A DNA stretch of 6,551 nt from Gemmatimonadota bacterium. Lineage in GTDB: Bacteria; Gemmatimonadota; Gemmatimonadetes; Gemmatimonadales; GWC2-71-9. The DNA lies in assembly GCA_016880225.1 (NCBI GenBank), contig JAEHDT010000178.1, forward strand, positions 1 to 6,551, given 5' to 3'. The notes under the pieces were generated by a model. That model did no database searches. It was not told the DNA's origin and saw only the letters and a program-made list of their open reading frames with translations. Numbering within the stretch: the stretch's first letter is position 1; the number at the start of each line of letters is the position of its first letter. A program made the translations under genes and the position numbers. Shown here in pieces: positions 1-5,848 of this stretch.

Positions 1-740
1 GGCGCCTCGATCAGCAGGCGGGCGATCGCGTCGTCCACCTCGGTGGCTTCGATGGACGAGAGCCGGAAGCGGACCTGGGGGACCGCGGAGATGAGGGCTT
101 CGAGGAGCTCACCGAGGGAAGACGAACGCCGGGGCCGTGCCCCGGGGTTATCGGGACCCGAGGGCGCGCGATCCTGGCCGTACGTCCCGATGTGCACCCC
201 CGTCAGCACGATTTCCGCGTGGTGCTGTGCGAGCGCTCGGGCTTCCGCCACCAGCTGCGCGACGGTCCGCGACCGGTTCGCGCCCCGCGCGATGGTCGTC
301 GCGCAGAAGGTGCAGTGCTCGTCACAGCCGTCCTGGATCTTGAGCAGGCCACGCGTCCTCACCCCCTGGCCCCCTCTCCCGTCGGGAGAGGGGGAACTCC
401 GGTGTGGGACAACCCCCGCCGCCGCGAGCACCCGCCCCGGATCGGCGCCGCCCACCACCGCCCGGACCGCGGGCAGCGCGGCGATGCGCCCGTCGTCGCG
501 CGCGGCCGCGCAGCCCATCACAACGGTCTCGAGCGCTTCGCCCCGCCGCGCGATGCGGCGCAGGAAGCGCCGCAGCTTCGCCTCGCTCTCGGCCGTGACG
601 GTGCAGGAGTTGACGACGGCGACGTCCGCCGCGGCGGGGTCGTCCACGGCCACCGCGCCGTGATCGGCGAACGCCTGCCGCACCAACTCCGTGTCGTACT
701 GGTTCGCCTTGCAGCCGAAGGTATGGAAGTAGACGTTCAC
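1..740 (-). CDS. mtaB: tRNA (t6A37) methylthiotransferase MtaB, N-terminal part
   Basis: This is a radical-SAM methylthiotransferase of the MiaB/MtaB family. Known members add a methylthio group to t6A at position 37 of ANN-decoding tRNAs, in the cytoplasm. About 246 residues are visible; the C-terminal end, where this family carries its TRAM domain, lies beyond the left edge. The N-terminal domain opens with VYFHTFGCKANQYDTE and shows the three cluster-binding cysteines C10, C46 (NSCTVT) and C77 (MGCA). The radical-SAM CxxxCxxC follows at C140, C144 and C147 (KIQDGCDEHCTFC), then the LTGVHIGTYG segment. HTFGCKANQ favours MtaB over MiaB or RimO. The GTG start at 740-738 overlaps the TGA of the upstream gene by four bases, with no clear Shine-Dalgarno sequence, so coupled translation is likely. 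Residues about 116-128 come from an inserted palindromic repeat in the linker before the radical-SAM core. A second hairpin lies at 129-145. Confidence 0.93.
   Translation of the reverse strand, partial: MNVYFHTFGCKANQYDTELVRQAFADHGAVAVDDPAAADVAVVNSCTVTAESEAKLRRFLRRIARRGEALETVVMGCAAARDDGRIAALPAVRAVVGGADPGRVLAAAGVVPHRSSPSPDGRGGQGVRTRGLLKIQDGCDEHCTFCATTIARGANRSRTVAQLVAEARALAQHHAEIVLTGVHIGTYGQDRAPSGPDNPGARPRRSSSLGELLEALISAVPQVRFRLSSIEATEVDDAIARLLIEA
129..145. repeat. Short GC hairpin inside mtaB
   Basis: This is a perfect 7-base inverted repeat (CCGGGGC / GCCCCGG) around a CGT loop. It encodes part of a Pro/Gly/Arg/Ser-rich stretch, between the GTYGQD and LGELLEAL segments of MtaB, that looks longer than the family usually has there. 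It may be the remnant of another inserted palindrome. It could also be chance in GC-rich DNA, since only one copy is present here. Confidence 0.35.
357..394 (+). repeat. Dispersed palindromic element, copy A (inside mtaB)
   Basis: A 13-base lead (CCTCACCCCCTGG) is followed by a perfect 11-base-pair stem, CCCCCTCTCCC at 370-380 and GGGAGAGGGGG at 384-394, with a GTC loop. The first 23 bases (357-379) are identical to copy B at 6180-6202. The element lies antisense to mtaB, and the mtaB frame runs through it without a stop as the low-complexity peptide SPSPDGRGGQGV. It has no T tract and lies inside a coding sequence, so it does not look like a terminator. Confidence 0.85.
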
Positions 741-1870
741 GGCCGCACGGTGAGCCCCACGAGCACCGTCCAGACGCGCTCGGTGAGTCCCCCGCCCTTG
801 CGCTCCAGCCGCTCCAGCCCGAGGTCGAGCAGGCCCCGGCCTTGCGCGAACGCGCGACCCGTCCCCGCCGCGGCTGCGAACTCCGTGGGAGCCGTGGACC
901 CGGGCCCGAACGGCATCTGGCCGCCGCGCACGCCGAGCCGGAACGGCATCCGGCCCGACCCGAACTCCGCCCCCGCCGACCAGCTCCACGTGTCGAACGA
1001 TCCCGCCCCCGCGCGCGCCCAGGAGCGCCACGCCACCGCGGCGGCGAACCGCGCGCTCGGGCTGGGCAGAAACTGAATGCCGCCGCCCGCCATGCGCGGC
1101 AGGTCCGTCTCGGCGCTGGTCGTGTCGGCCACCTTGGCGCGCAGCCGGTTGTCCGAGCGCGCCCACCCGGCCAGCGCCAGTGACCGCGTCACGCCGATCA
1201 ACACGCTCCCCGACACCCCGAAGCCGTCATAGCGCACCTCGGCGAGCTGCCGCACGGTGTGGAAGGTCGAGTCGTCGAAACGCCGCTCCGCCGTCTCCCG
1301 GGTGGAGCCCGCGAGCAGGTGCGCGCCGACGCCGAGCGCGATGCGACGCGAGGGCCGGGCGGCGGCCGCCACGCGCAGGTCGGCGATGCTGCCGTCGCTC
1401 GTGACCTCGTCGGTGAAGGGCTGCATCGTGCCCCGCAGCACCATGGAATCGCGCAGCGTCACGTCCCACGACCGGTCGAGGTACGTCGTGAACCCGGCCG
1501 CGACCGCGAACCGCGGCGCCACCCGCCCCGCCACCATCATGAGGGGGAAGCGCGTGGCGCGGAGCGCGGTGGTCGTGCCGCCCACCTCCGCGTCGCGGTG
1601 CGACGTGCCCGCCTCCGCCGTCGCGGTGAGGCGGGAGATATCCGCAATCGACGCTTCCATCAGGGGCGACATCTGGTCGAACGGCCCGAACGCGCCACCG
1701 GTGGAGCGCGCCCGCACCGACTCCCACCGGCCCGGCGTGCCAAGCCCGCGGATCCCGAACTGCGAGTCCTGGGCGGACAGCCGGACGGGCGGACTGGCGG
1801 CCAGAAGCGCCAGCGCGACTACGGCGGCCCCGGCCGCGCATCCGCCCGTCCACCGGTCCGTCCGTCTCAT
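737..1870 (-). CDS. Secreted protein, probable outer-membrane beta-barrel, function unknown
   Basis: This 377-residue protein carries a typical Sec signal peptide: basic MRRTDR at the N-terminus, a hydrophobic stretch at about residues 12-25, and a predicted cleavage after A33 (RLSA|QDS). The mature part begins FGIRGLGTPGRWESVRAR and is rich in Gly, Ala, Ser and Arg. It contains alternating strand-like segments such as LGVGAHLLAG, FGVSGSVLIGV, FAAAVAWRSWARA and FRLGVRGGQMPFG, and it ends WTVLVGLTVRP like a closing beta strand. A barrel of the OMPP1/FadL or porin type is an inference, and no catalytic motif is visible. The ATG at 1870-1868 was chosen because it opens directly onto the signal peptide and overlaps the preceding stop as ATGA; an in-frame extension upstream would bury the signal peptide. 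The TGA overlaps the mtaB start. It may work with the lipoprotein encoded just upstream. Confidence 0.72.
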   Translation of the reverse strand: MRRTDRWTGGCAAGAAVVALALLAASPPVRLSAQDSQFGIRGLGTPGRWESVRARSTGGAFGPFDQMSPLMEASIADISRLTATAEAGTSHRDAEVGGTTTALRATRFPLMMVAGRVAPRFAVAAGFTTYLDRSWDVTLRDSMVLRGTMQPFTDEVTSDGSIADLRVAAAARPSRRIALGVGAHLLAGSTRETAERRFDDSTFHTVRQLAEVRYDGFGVSGSVLIGVTRSLALAGWARSDNRLRAKVADTTSAETDLPRMAGGGIQFLPSPSARFAAAVAWRSWARAGAGSFDTWSWSAGAEFGSGRMPFRLGVRGGQMPFGPGSTAPTEFAAAAGTGRAFAQGRGLLDLGLERLERKGGGLTERVWTVLVGLTVRP

Positions 1871-3108
1871 GGCTGCCCGAATGGGAAGCGCCGCACGAAC
1901 GTGATCCGCAACACCGGCCGGAACGCCGGCGCGATGGACGGATAGAAGCGCGCTTCGGCGAACGATTGCGCCTCGTACCTCGCCCGCAGCACTAGCGCGG
2001 TCGGGTGCGTCGAATCGGCGGCCCAGAGCTGCAGCACGTTCGTCACTTCGACGGTCACGGTGTCGCTCACGCCGGTGTGGACGATGGTCGTGTCGCCCAC
2101 CCGAGTGTCGATCGGCGACTTGGCGCCGAAGTCGGCGAGCACGGTGCGCGCCTCCACCACGAACGAGTCGGAGGGCGCCCCGCCCACGGGGCTCGACGGT
2201 ATGAGGACGAGCGTAGCGCGGATCACCTGCGACGAGTCGCGGATGAAGCGCGGGAACGCCACCCGCAGCACGGTGCGGCTCGACGGCACGCCGCCCACCG
2301 CGAGCGTCGAGTCGAGCGGAGGCGCCGGCGGATCGAACACGAAGTTCGCGAACGCCGCCCCGAGCAAGGGGAGGATGCGCTGGACGGTGACGCCGAGCGA
2401 ATCCACGCGCACCCACCAGTGGAGCGAAAGATTGGCCCTGGCGAGCGCGATGCTGGCGCGCGAGTCGGCGGTCACGCGCACGCCGTACGCGACGCTCCCC
2501 GAATCGGCGGGAATGTAGCGCGCCGCCGCGGTGTCGAGCTTGAGGGACAGCACCAGGGTGTGGTTCGCCGAGTCCACCACCACGCTGTCGCCGGTCAGCG
2601 TGTCCTTGCGCCCGGTCCGGGCGAGCAGCGTGTCGATGTTGACCGTCCGCACCAGCGAGTCGGTGAACGGCCCGGTCAGGTCCGCGAACGTGGTGGTCGA
2701 GTCGATGGTCTTGGGCAGCCGGAACAGTTGCAGCGTCAGGTTGTGCGCCGCCGTGTCGCGCCGGGACACCACGATCTGGAGCCGCGCCGAGTCGGCGCCC
2801 AGGATCGGCCCCGTCGAGGTGTCGGTGGTGCTGATCGAGCGACGGGAGCCCAAGCCGTTGACGCGGAAGATCGGCCGACTGTCCACGAAGCCGGGCAGGT
2901 CGGCCGCGAGCAGCAGCGTGGCCTGGAGCGACGAGACGTAGCCGCGGAACGACGTGTCGCGCGAGATGTCGTCCGTCAGCACGGTGTCCACGATGGTGAT
3001 CTGGCCCGACGGGCAGAAGTCGGGGCAGGCTCCCGGCGCCGTCACCCGCTCGACGCAGGCGGCGGCGACCAGCACGGCGCCAAGCAGGAGGAGGCGGCGC
3101 CGGGTCAC
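1867..3108 (-). CDS. Cell-envelope lipoprotein, function unknown
   Basis: This 413-residue protein begins VTRRRLLLLGAVLVAAAC, a lipoprotein signal with three arginines, a short hydrophobic core and a cysteine at residue 18 preceded by AAA, so it is probably lipid-anchored. The rest is rich in Asp, Ser, Thr and Val, with many alternating hydrophobic segments that suggest beta-sandwich domains. Two halves can be seen, from VSSLQATLLLAADLP and from VLRVAFPRFIRDSSQ. The second half runs through VTVEVTNVLQLW to a closing FRPVLRITFVRRF. That order faintly resembles DNRLRE-type surface domains, but this is only an impression. No enzyme motif is seen. The GTG start overlaps the cdd stop as GTGA and has no Shine-Dalgarno sequence. 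It was preferred to an ATG-less upstream extension that would place 45 arginine-rich residues before the signal. Its own stop overlaps the next gene. Confidence 0.75.
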   Translation of the reverse strand: MTRRRLLLLGAVLVAAACVERVTAPGACPDFCPSGQITIVDTVLTDDISRDTSFRGYVSSLQATLLLAADLPGFVDSRPIFRVNGLGSRRSISTTDTSTGPILGADSARLQIVVSRRDTAAHNLTLQLFRLPKTIDSTTTFADLTGPFTDSLVRTVNIDTLLARTGRKDTLTGDSVVVDSANHTLVLSLKLDTAAARYIPADSGSVAYGVRVTADSRASIALARANLSLHWWVRVDSLGVTVQRILPLLGAAFANFVFDPPAPPLDSTLAVGGVPSSRTVLRVAFPRFIRDSSQVIRATLVLIPSSPVGGAPSDSFVVEARTVLADFGAKSPIDTRVGDTTIVHTGVSDTVTVEVTNVLQLWAADSTHPTALVLRARYEAQSFAEARFYPSIAPAFRPVLRITFVRRFPFGQP

Positions 3109-3494
3109 TTGGCGAGCGTCGCTCGCGCGAAGGCGTCGGGCAGGAGGTCGCGCAGCACCCAGCGCCGCTCCGTCTTGGGACCGACCGCGATCACTTCCAG
3201 GTCCAGGCCGAACTCCGCGAGCAGCTGCCGGCAGGCGCCGCACGGCGACGCCGGCGGATCCACCTCGGTCGCCACCACGATGCGGCTGAAGCCGCGGGCA
3301 CCGTCCGCCACCGCCGCCCCGATGGCCATCCGCTCGGCGCAGATCGTGAGGCCGTACGACGCGCTCTCGACGTTCGTGCCCACGTACACCCGGCCGTCCG
3401 CCGCCTCGAGCGCCGCTCCCACCCGGAACTTGCTGTACGGGCAGTACGCGTTCTTCTGTACCGCGCGCGCCCGCCGCACCAGCTCGGCGCTCAC
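3105..3494 (-). CDS. cdd: Cytidine deaminase
   Basis: This is a zinc enzyme that deaminates cytidine and deoxycytidine to uridine and deoxyuridine in pyrimidine salvage. The 129 residues match the small homotetrameric class. The substrate-binding region YCPYSKFRVGAAL (residues 17-29) and NVESASYGLTICAER (41-55) are intact. The zinc ligands are C52, C85 and C88 (PCGACRQ at 84-90), and the catalytic proton shuttle is E54. All key residues are present, so it should be active. The GTG start at 3494-3492 forms a GTGA overlap with the deoB stop and has a good Shine-Dalgarno GGGAG eight bases upstream, inside deoB. Pairing with deoB is logical, because both act in nucleoside breakdown: Cdd supplies (deoxy)uridine, whose phosphorolysis yields the pentose 1-phosphates that DeoB isomerises. 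No phosphorylase gene is seen in this window. Confidence 0.96.
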   Translation of the reverse strand: MSAELVRRARAVQKNAYCPYSKFRVGAALEAADGRVYVGTNVESASYGLTICAERMAIGAAVADGARGFSRIVVATEVDPPASPCGACRQLLAEFGLDLEVIAVGPKTERRWVLRDLLPDAFARATLAK

Positions 3495-4654
3495 GAGCGG
3501 ATCTCCCGCAGGAACGACCGTCCCGCCGCGAGCGGGGCGACGCCGAAATACTCGGCGACGGTCGCGCCCAGGTCCGCGAAGCTCTCCCGCTCGCCCAGCG
3601 ACGCGGGCCGCACCCGGGGACCGAGCACGAGCACCGGCACCGCCTCGCGCGAGTGGTCGGTGGACGGTGTGGTCGGGTCGTTGCCGTGGTCGGCGGTGAT
3701 GACGATCAGATCGTCTCCTTCTGCGCGGGACTCGAGCCGCGGGACCCAGGCATCGAGCTCCCGCAACCCTTCATGGAACCCCGCCACGTCGTTCCGGTGC
3801 CCCCAGGTCTGGTCGAACTCGATCACGTTCACGAAGATGAACCCCGTCGCGGTCTCGTCCAGCGCCCGCTCGATCAGGCGGTACGCGTCGCGGTTGGTGG
3901 GCGTGTGCTCGCTCGCGATGTTCCGGCCCGCGAACAGGTCGTCCACCTTGCCGATACCGACCCGCGGGATCCCCGCCTCCGCCAACCGGTCGAGCAGCGT
4001 CTCGCCCACGGGCTCGATCGAAAAGTCCTTGCGACGGGCCGTGCGCTCGTAAGCGCCGGGCGTCCCGGCGAAGGGGCGCGCGATCACCCGGCTCACCGCG
4101 TGCTCGCCCACGAGCAGGTCGCGCGCGGCGGCGCAGGCCCCGTACAGCTCCTCCAGCGGCACCGTGGCTTCGTGGGCCGCCACCTGGAAGACCGAGTCGG
4201 CCGAGGTGTAGACGATCCACTTCCCGGTGCGCTGGTGCTCGGCCCCGAGGTCGGCGATGATCTGCGTCCCGGAGGCGGCCTTGTTGCCCAGCCAGCCGCG
4301 ACCGGTGCGCCGGGCGAACTCGTCGAGCAGCTCGCGCGGGAACCCCTGCGGGTACGTGCGGAACGGCCGCTCGAGCACTACCCCGCAGATCTCCCAGTGA
4401 CCCGTCGTCGAATCCTTCCCCTGCGACGCCGGGAGGGCCACGCCATGAGCCGCGCCGGGCCGGACTCCGGGCGACAGCCCGGGGATCCGCCGGCAGCGCC
4501 CCAACCCCAGCCGCTCGAGGTTCGGAAGCTCGAGCCCGCCCACCGCGCGCGCCACGTTGCCGAGGGTGTCGCTCCCTGCGTCACCGTATGCCGCCTGGTC
4601 GGGGCACGGGCCCATCCCCAGCCCGTCGAGCACGATGATGGCGGCCCGCTTCAA
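3491..4654 (-). CDS. deoB: Phosphopentomutase
   Basis: This enzyme interconverts (deoxy)ribose 1-phosphate and 5-phosphate, linking nucleoside phosphorolysis to central carbon metabolism in the cytoplasm. The 387-residue protein belongs to the alkaline-phosphatase superfamily and has the normal family length. The metal site is complete: D10 in IIVLDGLGMG, D281 and H286 in EFDQTWGH, D322 and H323 in ITADHGND, and H334 in TDHSRE. The threonine that carries the phosphate is T84 in KDSTTGHWE. Spacing between these residues matches the well-studied Bacillus enzyme with a nearly constant offset. The cap domain lies at about residues 100-215. The start is TTG at 4654-4652, overlapping the alr stop as TTGA. 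It is supported because the conserved strand AAIIVLDG begins at residue 4, and longer in-frame extensions would run through alr. No Shine-Dalgarno sequence is visible, so re-initiation after alr is likely. Confidence 0.96.
   Translation of the reverse strand: MKRAAIIVLDGLGMGPCPDQAAYGDAGSDTLGNVARAVGGLELPNLERLGLGRCRRIPGLSPGVRPGAAHGVALPASQGKDSTTGHWEICGVVLERPFRTYPQGFPRELLDEFARRTGRGWLGNKAASGTQIIADLGAEHQRTGKWIVYTSADSVFQVAAHEATVPLEELYGACAAARDLLVGEHAVSRVIARPFAGTPGAYERTARRKDFSIEPVGETLLDRLAEAGIPRVGIGKVDDLFAGRNIASEHTPTNRDAYRLIERALDETATGFIFVNVIEFDQTWGHRNDVAGFHEGLRELDAWVPRLESRAEGDDLIVITADHGNDPTTPSTDHSREAVPVLVLGPRVRPASLGERESFADLGATVAEYFGVAPLAAGRSFLREIRS
3503..3507 (-). promoter_or_regulatory. Ribosome binding site of cdd
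   Basis: Read on the minus strand this is GGGAG, followed by eight bases and then the GTG start of cdd. It is the only convincing Shine-Dalgarno sequence at the junctions of this operon. It lies inside the end of deoB and supports the chosen cdd start. Confidence 0.6.
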
Positions 4655-5748
4655 TCGTAGATGCGCGGCAACCGGGGCCCGAGCGAAGTGAGCACGGCCC
4701 GCTGCAGCTCGCCGCTCCAGGCGGAGAACTCGTCGAGCGTGATGCGCTCGTCTCCCCCACCGGCCGCGCCGATCAGCGTCGCCACGTCCCCCACCCGCGC
4801 GGGCTCGTCGCCCGTGTCGATCATCGTCAGATCCATGGTCACGGCGCCGATGATGGGGCAGCGCCGGCCCGCGTCGCCGAGCAGCACCGCGCCCCGCCCC
4901 GACAGCCCGACGGCGCGCCGCACCCCGTCGGCGTAGCCGATGCCGAGCGTCGCGACCGTCGTGGCCCGACTGGCGCGCCACGTCGCGTTGTAGCTCACGC
5001 TCTCTCCCGCCGCCACGCGCCGCACCGCGAGCACCCGGGCGCGGAGACTCACCACCGGCTCGGGCTCCGGGAAGCCGGCTCCCGGCGCCCCACCGTACAG
5101 AAACACCCCGGGGCGCACCAGATCGAACGCGAAGCGCCGGTCGGAGAGCGCCGCCGCGCTGTTCGCCACGTGCAGCAACGCCGGCCGGCGCCCGAGCCGC
5201 GCGACGGCGTGCTGGAACCGCGCCAGCTGCTCCTCGGCCGAGCCGTCGCGGCGGTCGGCCGAGTGGAACTGCGTGTAGCAACCCTCGAGGGACGGCACAT
5301 TCACCGCATCACGCACCGCGTCGATCTCGTCCCAGCGCACGCCGGAGCGACCCATGCCGGTGTCGATCTCCAGGTGAAACGGCCGTTCGCCGCGCGCCGT
5401 CCACGCCGCGATCGCCGCCGCGTCGCCCAGCGCCGGCGTCAACCGGAACCGCTCGAAATCGTCGAACAGCGCCGCGTGCGCCGGCATGAACACCACGACG
5501 GGCCGGGTGATACCGGCGGCGCGCAACTCCGCGCCCTCGTCCACGGTCGCCACGCCGTAGCCCCACGGATCGACCGACTCGAGGGACTTAGACACGGCGA
5601 CGGCTCCCACCCCGTAGGCGTTGGCTTTCACCACCGGGAGGAGCCGTGTGCCGGCGACCCGGGCCACCGTGCGGGCGTTTGCGACGACGGCGGCAAGGCT
5701 CACCTCGACCCACGCACGAGACTGTTGCCCGCGGATTGACCCGTTCAC
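4651..5748 (-). CDS. alr: Alanine racemase
   Basis: This PLP enzyme interconverts L- and D-alanine and supplies D-alanine for peptidoglycan. The 365 residues match the family length. The N-terminal barrel carries the PLP lysine K41 in VVKANAYGVGA, then IDTGMGRSG (128-136, with R134), H162, the HVANSAA segment (193-199) and LVRPGVFLYG (210-219, with R212 contacting the cofactor nitrogen). The C-terminal beta domain carries the second catalytic base Y253 in VSYNATW, plus GIGYADG (269-275) and VTMDLTMID. All expected active-site residues are present. The GTG start at 5748-5746 is the first start codon after an in-frame TAG, and it leaves about ten residues before the conserved RAWVEVSL. There is no Shine-Dalgarno sequence, and a probable promoter lies only ten bases upstream. 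It is the first gene of the operon, and its stop overlaps the deoB start. Confidence 0.96.
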   Translation of the reverse strand: MNGSIRGQQSRAWVEVSLAAVVANARTVARVAGTRLLPVVKANAYGVGAVAVSKSLESVDPWGYGVATVDEGAELRAAGITRPVVVFMPAHAALFDDFERFRLTPALGDAAAIAAWTARGERPFHLEIDTGMGRSGVRWDEIDAVRDAVNVPSLEGCYTQFHSADRRDGSAEEQLARFQHAVARLGRRPALLHVANSAAALSDRRFAFDLVRPGVFLYGGAPGAGFPEPEPVVSLRARVLAVRRVAAGESVSYNATWRASRATTVATLGIGYADGVRRAVGLSGRGAVLLGDAGRRCPIIGAVTMDLTMIDTGDEPARVGDVATLIGAAGGGDERITLDEFSAWSGELQRAVLTSLGPRLPRIYD

Positions 5749-5763
5749 AGGCGCGCGTATGAT
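5736..5763 (+). promoter_or_regulatory. Putative sigma70-type promoter for mazG
   Basis: TTGACC at 5736-5741 and TATGAT at 5758-5763 are separated by 16 bases, and each matches the consensus at five of six positions. Transcription would begin near 5770, giving a leader of about 80 bases to the ATG at 5849. The -35 box lies within the first codons of alr on the other strand. The match was made by eye, and promoter preferences in this phylum are not well established. Confidence 0.5.
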
Positions 5764-5788
5764 AACCCGCTCGAATGGCTAAATGCAA
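5759..5788 (-). promoter_or_regulatory. Putative sigma70-type promoter for the alr operon
   Basis: Read on the minus strand, TTGCAT (5788-5783) and TATCAT (5764-5759) are separated by 18 bases. Only ten bases lie between the -10 box and the GTG start of alr, so the predicted transcript would have a leader of a few bases or none. The -10 box overlaps that of the divergent mazG promoter. The surrounding stretch is clearly more AT-rich than the neighbouring coding DNA, which supports a promoter here. Confidence 0.5.
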
Positions 5789-5848
5789 GGTGAAAAAGGG
5801 TTTGTGATTCGCCGAGCGCGCCGCTCAGGGCGCGGATTATCGTTACGA

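Noticed and set aside
370..394. Hairpin as a transcription terminator
   Set aside because: It lies inside mtaB, has no T tract on either strand, and belongs to a repeat also found in mazG.
43..1076. Plus-strand open frames opposite mtaB and the barrel gene
   Set aside because: Their translations are low-complexity and Arg/Pro/Ala-rich, and the minus strand carries clear mtaB motifs.
2005..3699. Very long open frame on the plus strand antisense to the lipoprotein and cdd genes
   Set aside because: It is Arg/His/Gly-rich with no recognisable domain and lies opposite well-supported genes. Stop codons are rare in this GC-rich DNA, so long antisense frames are expected.
5814..5834. Two mutually exclusive small GC hairpins in the mazG leader (stems at 5814-5826 and 5817-5834), possible attenuator
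   Set aside because: The stems are only five and six bases long in very GC-rich DNA, with no terminator or leader peptide, so chance is the simpler explanation.
5804..5848. GTG at 5804 as the mazG start
   Set aside because: It has a plausible AAGGTG upstream, but it would add a short Arg-rich extension that MazG proteins do not normally have. It is kept as an alternative, not the main call.
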